From contig JAFEAL010000005.1 of NCBI GenBank assembly GCA_018266435.1, positions 418,725-482,724 of the forward strand: DNA of 64,000 bases, in the 5' to 3' direction. The DNA comes from Bacteroidota bacterium (GTDB lineage Bacteria; Bacteroidota; Bacteroidia; Cytophagales; Cyclobacteriaceae). The notes under the pieces were generated by a model. The model did not search any database and had not been told where the DNA came from. It saw only the letters and a program-made list of their open reading frames with translations. The position numbers and the translations under genes are program-made. Positions 33,073 through 42,589 of this stretch are shown in pieces (the first letter of the stretch is position 1; each line of letters starts with the position of its first letter).

Positions 33073-34599
33073 ATGCCAGAGCAAATCCTCATCCTCGATT
33101 TTGGTTCACAGTTTACCCAGCTAATCGCGCGAAGGGTGCGTGAACTCAATGTTTACTGCGAAATTCATCCGTACAACCACATTCCCGAAATCGGGAAAAA
33201 TACCAAGGGAATCATTCTTTCAGGCAGCCCCTGCTCTGTGCGCGAAACCAATGCGCCTGATGTGGACTTAAATCAATTTGGAAACCTGCCCATACTTGGA
33301 GTGTGTTATGGAGCACAACTCATTGCCCACAAAAAAGGAGGGCATGTAACTCCTTCGCAAGTGCGCGAATACGGCCGCGCCAAACTGACCGAGGTTGATC
33401 AGCACAATGAATTGTTCAAAGAAATTTCGCTCGACTCACAAGTGTGGATGTCACATGCCGACACCATCACCTCTGTGCCTGATACTTTTGAAATTACCGC
33501 CAGCACGCCACTGGTTAAAATTGCTGCCTATAAACTGAAGAGTGAAAAAATATACGGCATCCAGTTTCACCCGGAAGTAACGCACACCCTGGAAGGAAAA
33601 AATTTATTGCGAAACTTTGTAGTACACATTTGCAGTTGCTCGCAAGATTGGACCCCCGATCAGTTTGTAGAAACGACTATTGTTGATTTGAAAAAAAAAC
33701 TGGGAAATGACAAAGTGGTCATGGCTCTTTCGGGCGGAGTAGATTCTACGGTGGCCGCGACACTCATTCACAATGCCATCGGCAAAAACCTGTACTGCAT
33801 TTTTGTTGATAACGGCTTGCTGCGCAAAAACGAATTTGAGCAAGTGCTGGAATCTTATCAGGGCATGGGCTTGAACATTAAAGGAGTAGATGCCCGTCAA
33901 AAATTTTACGATGCATTGAGCGGGTTGAACGACCCCGAAGCCAAGCGCAAAGCCATCGGCAAAACCTTTATTGATGTGTTTGATGAAGAGGCACACCGGA
34001 TAGCAGATGTAAAATGGTTGGGGCAGGGCACCATCTACCCCGATGTGATTGAATCCGTTTCGGTGAAGGGCCCATCGGCCACCATCAAGTCACACCACAA
34101 CGTGGGGGGCTTGCCGGCCAAAATGAAAATGAAAGTAGTGGAGCCGCTCAATACATTGTTCAAAGATGAAGTGCGCCAGGTAGGAAAATCATTGCGCGTA
34201 GATGAAGACATTTTAAAAAGACACCCATTTCCAGGCCCTGGGTTAGGTATCCGCATTTTGGGCGAAATCTCTCCCGAAAAAATAAAAATACTACAGGCAG
34301 CCGATCACATTTTTATCAGTGCGCTGCATAAGCATCAACTCTATCACAAGGTATGGCAGGCTGGTGCCATATTGTTGCCAATCCACTCGGTGGGGGTAAT
34401 GGGCGATGAGCGCACCTATGAGCAGGTGGTGGCACTGCGTGCTGTAGTAAGCGTGGATGGCATGACGGCAGACTGGAGCCACCTGCCCCACGAGTTTTTA
34501 AGCGAGGTGTCGTCTGAGATCATCAATCATGTAAAAGGGATCAACCGGGTGGTGTATGACATCAGCTCTAAACCTCCGGCTACAATAGAATGGGAATGA
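33073..34599 (+). CDS. guaA: GMP synthase (glutamine-hydrolysing)
   Basis: 508 residues from the ATG at 33073, which directly precedes the conserved '[20 protein letters not shown]'. The class I amidotransferase domain has Cys78 in 'GVCYGAQ' and the His-Pro-Glu in 'QFHPEVTH'. The ATP pyrophosphatase domain has the P-loop '[15 protein letters not shown]', and the C-terminal dimerisation domain has '[10 protein letters not shown]', '[16 protein letters not shown]' and the ending '[12 protein letters not shown]'. It converts XMP to GMP with glutamine and ATP. The reading frame is open back to 33028, but that stretch contains the promoter. The stop overlaps the next gene. Confidence 0.98.
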   Translation: MPEQILILDFGSQFTQLIARRVRELNVYCEIHPYNHIPEIGKNTKGIILSGSPCSVRETNAPDVDLNQFGNLPILGVCYGAQLIAHKKGGHVTPSQVREYGRAKLTEVDQHNELFKEISLDSQVWMSHADTITSVPDTFEITASTPLVKIAAYKLKSEKIYGIQFHPEVTHTLEGKNLLRNFVVHICSCSQDWTPDQFVETTIVDLKKKLGNDKVVMALSGGVDSTVAATLIHNAIGKNLYCIFVDNGLLRKNEFEQVLESYQGMGLNIKGVDARQKFYDALSGLNDPEAKRKAIGKTFIDVFDEEAHRIADVKWLGQGTIYPDVIESVSVKGPSATIKSHHNVGGLPAKMKMKVVEPLNTLFKDEVRQVGKSLRVDEDILKRHPFPGPGLGIRILGEISPEKIKILQAADHIFISALHKHQLYHKVWQAGAILLPIHSVGVMGDERTYEQVVALRAVVSVDGMTADWSHLPHEFLSEVSSEIINHVKGINRVVYDISSKPPATIEWE

Positions 34600-36377
34600 G
34601 AAACACAGGTAATAGTCTATGGTCAATGTTTAGTTACCGGTGGCAGGCAGGGAATGATTGGTTGTGGGCTATAAACTTTGTACTACCCTTCGTTTTTTTA
34701 TTCTTTTCAACGTTACTGCAAGCCCAGGATTTTAAAAAACAATACAAGCACGCCAAAGAACTTTTTGAAGAAGGCAGCTACAGTGCAGCGATGGATGCAT
34801 TCAGGCCGCTGATGGTATACGACAACAACAACCCGTATCCTGAATACGCCAATTTTTACGCTGCCTTATCGGCTCAGCGGCTTGGCTTCGTTACCCTGGC
34901 CAAAGAAACTTTTTTACAAATCAAAAAAATATATCCTAAATGGGATCAGTTGGATGAAGTGAATTATTGGCTGGTAAAAATTTATTTTGATCAACGCGAA
35001 TATTTTCGCGCGCTGACCATTGCCGGGCAAATCAAGAACGAAGATATATTTAAAGAAACTGTGCTGCTGAAACGCGTGGCACTTTCAAAAATTGACGATG
35101 TGGAGACGATGCAGATGCTGCGAGAAGAAAACCCCACTGACTATGAAGTGCTGAGAAGACTGGCCTTTGCGCTGGGCAAAAACCTTACCACTGAAAACGA
35201 ACATTTACTCGACTCGCTCACCGGCATTTTTGGTTGGGATAAAAAAGATTTTGTGGTGGCAGCCAATGTACCTGTTTTTAAAGAAAAATACCGTGTCGCG
35301 CTTTTACTTCCTTTTCGGGCCAGTACGTTGGATGCCAGCCCCGGAAAAAAAAGAAGCCAGTTTGTGCTGGATTTATACCAGGGAATGAAACTGGCTACCG
35401 ATTCACTGCTTGATGAGGGGGTGAACCTCGAGTTATTGACCTATGATACCGAGCATGACCTTGACGTGATCAAAAAATTAGTGAACGAAGAAGAACTGAA
35501 AAGTGCTGACCTCATTGTTGGGCCACTGTTTCAAGAAGATGCAAAGATGGTTCAGGAGTTGGCCACCAAAAATAAAATCAATACGGTAGTCAACCCAATC
35601 TCTTTCAATATCGATCTGGTTGGAAAAAACCCCAACGCATTTTTATTTCAACCCGGCCATGCCACCATCGGGAAGAAATCAGCAGAAATTTTAATTAAAA
35701 AAGTATCGAACAAAAAGTGTATGGTGTTTTATGGCGATGGGCCTAAAGACTCAACCATGGCATTTAGTTTTATGAAAAGAGCATACGAGCTAGGCATCAA
35801 CCTGGTTTATGCAGAAGAAGTGCATGCAGAAAATTCTACCGAATTATTAGATAAACTTGCTAAGCCCACACAGTTTGATGAATGGAAAAACCCCAAACAG
35901 TTTACCATGAAACTGGATAGCATAGGCAGTATTTTTGTTGCCTCTGATGACCCGTTGATCTACACCAAAGTGGTAAACAGCGTGGAAACCCGGGGCGATT
36001 CTATTTTAGTTATAGGGCAGGAGAGTTGGTTGGAAGACGGAGCCATTAACCCAACCAAACTCGAAAAAGTGAAGGTCATTTTTTCATCACCCAATTTTAC
36101 TTTTGTGACAGACAAACCCTACCTTCAGTTTAGAAATAAGTACATCCATACCCATGGGATAATACCCGGGCTTTACTCGCAAAAAGGATATGAATTCGCC
36201 ATGATGATAGGGCATGCGTTTAAAAAGTACGGAGTTCACTTCCAGGAAGGGTTGACCAAAGAAAAATTAAGTGGGGTAATTGCCCAGGGGTATCAAATGC
36301 AGCCTGCCAAAGACAACGGGGTAGTACCTTTTGTATCCTTTAAAAATGGGCGATTAGTTATAGTAGGCGAACCCTGA
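34596..36377 (+). CDS. LpoA-like TPR plus type 1 periplasmic binding protein
   Basis: 593 residues. A hydrophobic segment ('[20 protein letters not shown]', about residues 24-43) ends in LQAQ as a signal peptide after a long basic head. Residues 50-215 are TPR-like ('[20 protein letters not shown]'), and residues 235-590 form a type 1 periplasmic binding fold ('[12 protein letters not shown]', '[20 protein letters not shown]', '[20 protein letters not shown]'). This TPR-plus-binding-fold layout is that of LpoA, the activator of penicillin-binding protein 1A, and of LivK-like proteins in Bacteroidota. ATGA overlap with guaA implies coupling. Starts at 34590 and 34626 are also possible. Confidence 0.78.
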   Translation: MRNTGNSLWSMFSYRWQAGNDWLWAINFVLPFVFLFFSTLLQAQDFKKQYKHAKELFEEGSYSAAMDAFRPLMVYDNNNPYPEYANFYAALSAQRLGFVTLAKETFLQIKKIYPKWDQLDEVNYWLVKIYFDQREYFRALTIAGQIKNEDIFKETVLLKRVALSKIDDVETMQMLREENPTDYEVLRRLAFALGKNLTTENEHLLDSLTGIFGWDKKDFVVAANVPVFKEKYRVALLLPFRASTLDASPGKKRSQFVLDLYQGMKLATDSLLDEGVNLELLTYDTEHDLDVIKKLVNEEELKSADLIVGPLFQEDAKMVQELATKNKINTVVNPISFNIDLVGKNPNAFLFQPGHATIGKKSAEILIKKVSNKKCMVFYGDGPKDSTMAFSFMKRAYELGINLVYAEEVHAENSTELLDKLAKPTQFDEWKNPKQFTMKLDSIGSIFVASDDPLIYTKVVNSVETRGDSILVIGQESWLEDGAINPTKLEKVKVIFSSPNFTFVTDKPYLQFRNKYIHTHGIIPGLYSQKGYEFAMMIGHAFKKYGVHFQEGLTKEKLSGVIAQGYQMQPAKDNGVVPFVSFKNGRLVIVGEP

Positions 36378-36477
36378 TGTCTTTTTTTGCATCGATTTGA
36401 GCAAAATCCTTACACCTATGTTTATCTCTGCTGATGATTTGCTTACCTTTCGATTTATATCGAACTTTTAGATAACC

Positions 36478-37569
36478 ATGAAGTTTCTTTTTGACCGTTT
36501 GAAGTATAGACGAGGTATGCAATTGCAGCGTATCTTATTAGTGGTTGTTACCACTCTTCCCTTCTTTGGCTTCGCTCAGGCACAGAAAGAGAAACCTGCC
36601 GTTACCTTCGAAGAACTCTACGATGAGCCATTTTCCATTAATAAATTATTTGTAGGGTTTCAACCGCTTTATGGCGAGTTGTTTGCCACCAACGTCAATG
36701 CCGGCTTTGGCATTGAAGCCATGTATTATTACAAAGATAAATTTGACATCAAGGCAAGTTTTCGCAAAACATACAGCAGTGAATTTTTTGACTTTAACCG
36801 GAATGCTTCTCTGCTAAAACAAAATTCAGGCGTGCCCGCAGCGGCTATATCTGACAAGCCGAATACATTTAGTTATTATGAAATAGGAGGCACCTACCAC
36901 TTCAAAGACTTCGATCAGGAATCAAAAACCAAAATGGTGTTATACCGCAAAAGCTTTAAAGGAGACCGATGGGCGGCTACCGTTCCACTGCATGCCGAGA
37001 TTCCCTGTAAAGTAAGAAAAATATATGGCGGAAGGTTAGGTGCAATTTTATGGAACAGCACGGCCGACCTTACCCGGGCCATGGCAAAACAGGGACTAAC
37101 CAATGCTAACCTAAAAACAGCGGCCGGTGCTTCTCTTCCATCTACCTATACTGACCAAGGGCAAAACAAACAACTTTATGTTTTTGGAAACATGTCATCT
37201 GCAGCCATCTACCTGGGCGGCTCCATGTCATGGATCAGAAACGTAGCCGTGAGTTTTGACAAATACGATGATGGCGTAGACGATGGCATGATGACGGTAT
37301 TTTTTGACATCATGGTGGCTCCGGCCACCTCACTTGATCCCGTTACTTATTTAGGCAATCAATATTCCACCAAAGCAATTAAGACTAATATGCTGGGCAT
37401 GCGCGCAGGCATTGAAGGTAAATTTAACCGCACACTGGGCTGGTCATACGGTGGTGAAATGGGTTATCGCCCCAGCATTAACGGACAAGGCTTTTATGCA
37501 ATGTTTAAAATTGCCTTCCCGCTTTATAGCACCAACCTCGATTACAAAGTCGAGTCGTTTGGAAAATAA
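36478..37569 (+). CDS. Outer-membrane protein of unknown family
   Basis: 363 residues, or 350 from the second Met at 36517, which gives a cleaner signal peptide ('MQLQRILLVVVTTLPFFGFA'). The mature chain is rich in aromatic, alternating strands ('FVGFQPLYGELFATNVNAGF', 'GIEAMYYYKDKFDIKASFRK', 'GGEMGYRPSINGQGFYAMFK') and ends in a strand 'YSTNLDYKVESFGK', suggesting a beta-barrel. Inside is an Ala/Gly-rich insert about residues 185-235. It is not recognised. hutI begins 6 bases after it, perhaps in one transcript. A TACCTTTC box upstream may be its -7 element. Confidence 0.65.
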   Translation: MKFLFDRLKYRRGMQLQRILLVVVTTLPFFGFAQAQKEKPAVTFEELYDEPFSINKLFVGFQPLYGELFATNVNAGFGIEAMYYYKDKFDIKASFRKTYSSEFFDFNRNASLLKQNSGVPAAAISDKPNTFSYYEIGGTYHFKDFDQESKTKMVLYRKSFKGDRWAATVPLHAEIPCKVRKIYGGRLGAILWNSTADLTRAMAKQGLTNANLKTAAGASLPSTYTDQGQNKQLYVFGNMSSAAIYLGGSMSWIRNVAVSFDKYDDGVDDGMMTVFFDIMVAPATSLDPVTYLGNQYSTKAIKTNMLGMRAGIEGKFNRTLGWSYGGEMGYRPSINGQGFYAMFKIAFPLYSTNLDYKVESFGK

Positions 37570-37575
37570 TCCTCT

Positions 37576-38814
37576 ATGGCCGATGAACTTCTCATCACCA
37601 ACATCAAAGGCCTCGTTCAGGTAAGAGAAAAGCCCGTTTCATTTTTGGCAGGAAAAGAAATGGCCGGGCTGCCGGTACTTTCTGATGCCTATCTAAAAAT
37701 TTCAAATGGAATGATTGCTGATTATGGACCGATGAAAGAGTTGCCGGTTTCATTAGCAGTTGAAACGATGGATGCCACTGGTTGTTTTGTATTTCCCGGT
37801 TTTGTCGATTCGCACACCCATTTGGTTTTTGCAGCCACACGTGAAGACGAGTTTGTAATGAAAATCAAAGGCGCAACGTATGCCGAAATAGCCGCCAAAG
37901 GTGGAGGTATTTTAAACTCAGCAAAAAAACTTCAGCAAGCCTCGGAAGATGAGTTGGTTGAAAAAACGCTGGCTCGTGCCAACGAAATAATCCGATTAGG
38001 TACGGCAGCCGTAGAAATAAAAAGCGGGTACGGGTTAACAGTAAAAGATGAACTGAAAATGCTGCGCGTTGCCAAACGCATTGGCCACGAAACACCCCTT
38101 GCCGTTAAAACTACTTTTCTCGGAGCACATGCAGTGCCCACTGAAATGAAAAAAACCGATTACATCAAATTAGTAATAGAAGAAATGATTCCGGCAGTAG
38201 CCGAAGAAAAACTGGCCGACTACATTGATGTGTTTTGCGAAGAAGGTTTTTTTTCCAGAGATGAAACTGAACGGATTGTTGAGGAAGGAAAAAAATTTGG
38301 TATGAAGCCACGCATCCATGCCAACCAACTTCACCGCTCGGGCGGAGTGCAGGCAGGCGTAAAAACCAATGCACTCAGCGTTGATCACTTAGAGAATATT
38401 GGAGAGGAAGAAATTGAATTATTGAAGACGTGCTCGGTCATGCCCACGGCACTGCCCGGAGCCGCCTTTTTTCTTAACCTGCCGTTTCCTCCGGCTCGAA
38501 AAATGATAGATGAGGGCTTGCCGCTGGCGATTGCTTCTGACTATAACCCGGGCAGTTCGCCCACGGGCAATATGCAACTGATGATCTCATTAGCCTGCAT
38601 CAAAATGAAAATGACGCCCGAAGAAGCAATCAATGCGGCAACCATTAACACTGCTTACGCTTTAGAACTATCAGATACACTGGGCAGCATTACCCGGGGC
38701 AAGGTGGCCAGTGTATTTATTTCGCGCCCGGCTCCTTCAGTCGCTTACCTGCCGTATCATTTTGGAAATCAGTTTGTTGAACATGCCATTCTGCATGGGC
38801 AGGTTATTTTTTAA
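37576..38814 (+). CDS. hutI: Imidazolonepropionase
   Basis: 412 residues. 'GCFVFPGFVDSHTHLVFAAT' carries the metal-binding His-x-His. 'REDEFVMKIKGATYAEIAAK' and 'GGGILNS' are the family's substrate-contact motifs, 'VEIKSGYGLTVKDELKML' and 'TFLGAHAVPTEMK' follow, then 'IHANQLHRSGGVQAG' and 'LAIASDYNPGSSPTGNMQLM' with the catalytic Asp. It hydrolyses 4-imidazolone-5-propionate to formimino-glutamate in histidine degradation. No other hut gene is in the window. Confidence 0.96.
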   Translation: MADELLITNIKGLVQVREKPVSFLAGKEMAGLPVLSDAYLKISNGMIADYGPMKELPVSLAVETMDATGCFVFPGFVDSHTHLVFAATREDEFVMKIKGATYAEIAAKGGGILNSAKKLQQASEDELVEKTLARANEIIRLGTAAVEIKSGYGLTVKDELKMLRVAKRIGHETPLAVKTTFLGAHAVPTEMKKTDYIKLVIEEMIPAVAEEKLADYIDVFCEEGFFSRDETERIVEEGKKFGMKPRIHANQLHRSGGVQAGVKTNALSVDHLENIGEEEIELLKTCSVMPTALPGAAFFLNLPFPPARKMIDEGLPLAIASDYNPGSSPTGNMQLMISLACIKMKMTPEEAINAATINTAYALELSDTLGSITRGKVASVFISRPAPSVAYLPYHFGNQFVEHAILHGQVIF

Positions 38815-38817
38815 AAA

Positions 38818-38847
38818 TTGCTTTTCCTTTAAGTTTTAGTACATTTT
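38818..38847 (+). promoter_or_regulatory. Promoter of the TPR / apt operon
   Basis: TTG (38818-38820), 19 nt, TACATTTT (38840-38847); the last base departs from the consensus. The start codon follows 18 nt later. Confidence 0.5.
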
Positions 38848-38865
38848 CAGACTATTTGGTTTGAT

Positions 38866-40500
38866 ATGAAGCTATTGCTGGCTTTTGCTTTTGTATTGGT
38901 CAATGTGGTTTGCTGGTCCAATAATAAAAAAGACAGCCTAATTTCATTGATCAACTCACGCGATAAACTCGACACGGTACGGCTGTTAGCCCTGACTGAA
39001 TTATCGTATGCACTCTGGAATATTAACGCAGACAGTTCTTACCTGCTGGCTACCGAGGCCAATCAGTTGGCCAAAAAAATAAATAATTTGAAAATAAGAG
39101 GAAGAGCAACCCGGCTTATTGGAATTTATTTTCGCTCCAAAGGAGATGCTGTAAAGGCACTAATATTTTATGATTCGGCCCTGCAGTTTAGCCGAAAGGC
39201 GAATGACATGAAGGGTGTAGCCAATGCGCAATTGAGTAGGGGATTAGTTTACCAGGAACAAGGAAATTATGCAAAAGCACTTGATTTAGATTTTGAAGCC
39301 TTACACACCTTTGAGCAATTGCACGAGCAGCGATCACAAGGAATTATGTTCCTTAATATCGGACAAGTTCACACTCAACTAAAATATTTTGAATTAGCCA
39401 TTCAGTATTTTGAAAAAGGCATTCAGGTATTTCGTTCAATTAACGACCTGCCACTATTGGGGCAGACCAGCGAATCGCTGGCGTATGTGTATGGAGTAAA
39501 GAAAAATTACCCGAAGGCCATTGAGTTTCATCTCCAGGCAAAAGAAATTCTAAAAAAAACACGAGACAGGCACTCGTTGACTTACACGTACAATAGCCTG
39601 GCTGAAATCTATCTCGAATTAGGGCAAAACGAAAAAGCGCTTTTAGAATTAGCCGAAGGGTTGGCCATTGCTAACCACGAAGGATTTAATGACCGCATTG
39701 CTGATTTTAAAAAAACATACGCACAATACTATAACCGCACGGGTCAGTTTAGTAAAGCACTTCTCAGTGCCGAAGAGTCTCAGCAACGTTCACAAAAAGC
39801 TCAACATGTAGAGATGATGCGCAACGCTACCGAACAAAAATTTATAGCCTTGAAAAATGGCCGTGAGTTTGCAAAAGCATTAGAAGCCTACCAGCTTTTT
39901 ACTGCGCTGAAAGACAGTATTCAAAACCAGGAAAACAGGCGCTCGACATTGGCAAAAGAATTTGCATTTCACGAAGAGAAACTGAAAGTTGAAAATGAAT
40001 CACTGGCCAAAGAAGCAGAGCTCAGAAGAGAAACGTTGGTGCGAACAAAGTATTTTCTGATAGCACTTTTGATTTTTTCTTTCATCGCAGGCACATTAGC
40101 CATTCGCTATTACCGGTCACTGCACCGTAATAAAAAATTAGCCACTCTGATAAAAGAACAGAATGAAGAAATTCAGGCTCAATCGGAAGAATTAGTTCAA
40201 GCCAACGAAGAAATTGTCCGCACCAACGAAAACCTTGAGTCGCAGGTCAGATTTCAAACCAACCAGATATTAAGTTATGCATTTCAAAACGCCCACCGGG
40301 TTCGCGGGCCATTAGCCCGAATCATGGGGCTGATTTACTTAATCGAGAAAGGAATGATCAGTGAGAACGAAATTAAATCAGTATTAGAGAAGATAATGGT
40401 TTCAGCAAAAGAGATGGACGAAGTGGTGAGAGAGATTAACCAATCCCTTGAAACAAAATCGGATATAAGCGAAACACAATTCGTAGATGAAAAAAATTGA
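38866..40500 (+). CDS. TPR membrane protein with orphan HisKA-like domain
   Basis: 544 residues with a signal peptide (about 1-18). Six to seven TPRs fill residues 50-330 ('VANAQLSRGLVYQEQGNYAK', 'GIMFLNIGQVHTQLKYFELA', 'YTYNSLAEIYLELGQNEKAL'). A coiled coil and a membrane helix (about 390-410, 'YFLIALLIFSFIAGTLAIRY') lead to a cytoplasmic coiled coil and a final helical hairpin. There 'SYAFQNAHRVRGPLARIMGL' looks like the H-box of a histidine kinase, followed by a second DHp-like helix. The protein ends there: no HATPase_c domain follows. It may be a phosphotransfer or dimerisation partner of a kinase encoded elsewhere. It overlaps apt by 14 bases. Confidence 0.82.
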   Translation: MKLLLAFAFVLVNVVCWSNNKKDSLISLINSRDKLDTVRLLALTELSYALWNINADSSYLLATEANQLAKKINNLKIRGRATRLIGIYFRSKGDAVKALIFYDSALQFSRKANDMKGVANAQLSRGLVYQEQGNYAKALDLDFEALHTFEQLHEQRSQGIMFLNIGQVHTQLKYFELAIQYFEKGIQVFRSINDLPLLGQTSESLAYVYGVKKNYPKAIEFHLQAKEILKKTRDRHSLTYTYNSLAEIYLELGQNEKALLELAEGLAIANHEGFNDRIADFKKTYAQYYNRTGQFSKALLSAEESQQRSQKAQHVEMMRNATEQKFIALKNGREFAKALEAYQLFTALKDSIQNQENRRSTLAKEFAFHEEKLKVENESLAKEAELRRETLVRTKYFLIALLIFSFIAGTLAIRYYRSLHRNKKLATLIKEQNEEIQAQSEELVQANEEIVRTNENLESQVRFQTNQILSYAFQNAHRVRGPLARIMGLIYLIEKGMISENEIKSVLEKIMVSAKEMDEVVREINQSLETKSDISETQFVDEKN

Positions 40501-41023
40501 AGAACTACTTAACCCGCTGCTGCGCGATGTACACGATTTTCCACGCCCAGGAATTCTTTTTAAAGACATTACTCCTTTGCTGGGCAATCCACCGGCCAGA
40601 AGAAAAGTAGTGGGGGCCATTGCCGCACATTATCACAATCAGCAGATCGGAGCACTGGCCGCTGTGGAGGCACGCGGGTTTATTTTTGGGTCGCTCATTG
40701 CACAAGAATTGAATATCCCGTTTGTGCCCATTCGCAAATCAGGAAAATTACCGTACAAAAAAATTAAAAAAGATTACTCGTTGGAATACGGAGCGGCATC
40801 CATTGAAATGCACGAAGATGCTTTTGAACGAGGCTGCCGCGTATTGATACACGATGACTTGCTGGCCACGGGTGGTACGGCCGCGGCAGCCGGGTCAATG
40901 GTACAAGAGCTTGGGGCTACCGTGGCCGGCTATTCGTTTATCATCAACCTTTCGTTTTTGCCGGGAGAAAAAGTGTTAAAAGAACAATTTCAGGTAGACC
41001 CACATTTTTTAATAAAGTTTTGA
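40487..41023 (+). CDS. apt: Adenine phosphoribosyltransferase
   Basis: 178 residues, the normal length. 'VHDFPRPGILFKDITPLLGN' is the family N-terminus, 'AVEARGFIFGSLIAQELNIP' and 'IRKSGKLPYKKIKKDYSLEY' form the adenine side, and 'RVLIHDDLLATGGTAAAAGS' is the PRPP-binding loop. It salvages adenine to AMP. The ATG lies inside the end of the TPR gene (14-base overlap), so translation is probably coupled to it. Confidence 0.97.
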   Translation: MKKIEELLNPLLRDVHDFPRPGILFKDITPLLGNPPARRKVVGAIAAHYHNQQIGALAAVEARGFIFGSLIAQELNIPFVPIRKSGKLPYKKIKKDYSLEYGAASIEMHEDAFERGCRVLIHDDLLATGGTAAAAGSMVQELGATVAGYSFIINLSFLPGEKVLKEQFQVDPHFLIKF

Positions 41024-41080
41024 TCAATTTGAATTTTGGTTTTTGAAACATAATGAAGCGATGCGGTGTTTAACCTGTAT

Positions 41081-41668
41081 ATGGAAGACTCTATAAAAAT
41101 ACCGATGTTTCCTCTTTCCCTGTTTCCTCTGCCGGGAGAATTGGTGCCCCTTCACATTTTTGAGCCGCGCTACAAACAACTTTTATCCGATGCCGAAATG
41201 AAAGACGTTTCATTTGGTATTCTGTTTAACCACGTAATGAACGAAAAGAAAATAGGCTCTCTGGTAAAACTGGAAAGTGTCATTAAACGGTTTTCCAATG
41301 GCGAAACGGATATTATTGTAAAGTGCTCGGATTTGTTTCACCTGAATAAATTATACCGAACTTTTCGTGACAAACTATATCCGGGAGGCGATGTAACCTG
41401 CTGGAAGGTGGAAACCACCAGCCCGGTGAGCAAACCATTACAACAATTGTTTAAACATTACTTACAGCACTTTCAGATTCATTCAACTAACCCGGTACAT
41501 TCATTTTTCTCAATAGCCAATGAGCTAAACCTCGATTTTGAAGAGCGATTGCGTTTTGTATGCTTAGATGATGCGCAAAAGGAACACTTCTTGTTTTCTC
41601 ACCTGAACTACCAGACACGATTGCTTCAAGAGGCGGAGAAATCGCGCAACATTTTTCACCTCAATTAA
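41081..41668 (+). CDS. Lon N-terminal (LAN/PUA-like) substrate-binding domain protein
   Basis: 195 residues from the ATG at 41081; the frame is open from a GTG at 41066 without gain. 'IPMFPLSLFPLPGELVPLHI' and 'FEPRYKQLLSDAEMKDVSFG' are the Lon N-terminal domain signature, followed by 'GSLVKLESVIKRFSNGETDI' and a helical end. There is no ATPase or protease domain. Free-standing Lon-N proteins are widespread and their role is unsettled. It lies 57 bases after apt, probably in the same transcript. Confidence 0.85.
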   Translation: MEDSIKIPMFPLSLFPLPGELVPLHIFEPRYKQLLSDAEMKDVSFGILFNHVMNEKKIGSLVKLESVIKRFSNGETDIIVKCSDLFHLNKLYRTFRDKLYPGGDVTCWKVETTSPVSKPLQQLFKHYLQHFQIHSTNPVHSFFSIANELNLDFEERLRFVCLDDAQKEHFLFSHLNYQTRLLQEAEKSRNIFHLN

Positions 41669-41737
41669 TTTTATTTTTCCAAATAGCATTAGGCTGACAA
41701 AAGGGAGAACCAACGATTATTTTTAGAATACCTGCTC

Positions 41738-41876
41738 CGCAAACGTTGTAGAAACATTTATTCTTCAGGCAGGGTAAAAATTCACCGTATTCAAGGTTTC
41801 TCACGCCTATTTTCAAAATTTTCTATTTTTTTTTCCGCAAACGATTTTCCGGTTGCGTAATCAAGTTTGCTTGCGG
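41738..41876 (+). repeat. Repeated CCGCAAACG and local stem in the leader region of the gene at 41935
   Basis: In the 266-bp intergenic stretch 41669-41934 the nonamer CCGCAAACG occurs at 41738-41746 and 41835-41843. The second copy can pair through CCGCAA with TTGCGG at 41871-41876. Regulatory meaning is uncertain. No gene is seen in the stretch. Confidence 0.3.
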
Positions 41877-41934
41877 CTTTCGTCCGGGCATTCATTAGCT
41901 CCCGTTATTTGCACCATCATTCAACAAAAAAAAC

Positions 41935-42510
41935 ATGAAAACAAAAAATGTAGTATTGTCAGTAGTAGCAACAATTGCCGCCTTCTCATTTGCAGTAGCC
42001 GGTGCACCCTCTAAAATGGTAGTATTATCTTCTAACAAAGCAGAGGTTTTTAAGATTATCTATGAAGGCAACGGCAACGGCAAAGTGGTATTGGAGATTT
42101 CAGACCGTAACGGTAAACTGGTTTTCTCAGAAACAACTACTGGCCTCAACAAATTTATGCGCCCCATCAACTTTACAGATATGGAAGCCGGTGTATACAC
42201 CATCACCACCAAAGATGAAAACGGGGTGCAACAGCAGACTGTAAACTATAAAGTAACCAGTGGGTCAGCCAAACAAGGAATCGTTTCAGCACATGTAAAC
42301 AAATTACAGAACGGAAAATATTTGTTGACGGTGGCCAACAAGGGTACAGGCAAAGTGAGTGTGGCGATATTAGATGGTAACGATAACGTAATTCACACGG
42401 ACAGCTTAACGGTATCGAACTACCTGGGCTTGGTGTATAACTTGAAGCACGTAGAAGGACAACCTTCTTTCGAGATCACTGATGAAGCCGGAAATAAAGT
42501 AATGAGGTAA
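41935..42510 (+). CDS. Small secreted Ig-like protein
   Basis: 191 residues with a signal peptide (about 1-23, 'VATIAAFSFAVAGA'). Two similar beta-sandwich halves follow. Each has a strand with G-K-V ('GKVVLEISDRNGKLVFSETT' and 'GKVSVAILDGNDNVIHTDSL'), and the first has 'FTDMEAGVYTITTKDENG', the pattern of DUF3244-like and Por-tail-like Ig domains. It is too short to be a large adhesin and has no sorting tail beyond the second domain. It is a single gene closed by a strong terminator, which suggests high expression. Function unknown. Confidence 0.7.
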   Translation: MKTKNVVLSVVATIAAFSFAVAGAPSKMVVLSSNKAEVFKIIYEGNGNGKVVLEISDRNGKLVFSETTTGLNKFMRPINFTDMEAGVYTITTKDENGVQQQTVNYKVTSGSAKQGIVSAHVNKLQNGKYLLTVANKGTGKVSVAILDGNDNVIHTDSLTVSNYLGLVYNLKHVEGQPSFEITDEAGNKVMR

Positions 42511-42529
42511 TTTAAGTTAGGTTTTTTGG

Positions 42530-42559
42530 AAAGGCTGCTCGCATGGGCAGCCTTTTTTT
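42530..42559 (+). terminator. Rho-independent terminator of the Ig-like protein gene
   Basis: AAAGGCTGC (42530-42538) pairs with GCAGCCTTT (42547-42555) around an 8-nt loop, with the T run extending to 42559, 20 bases after the stop codon. Confidence 0.9.
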
Positions 42560-42589
42560 AGTTAAGCAAATACCACCACAAAATTCTGC

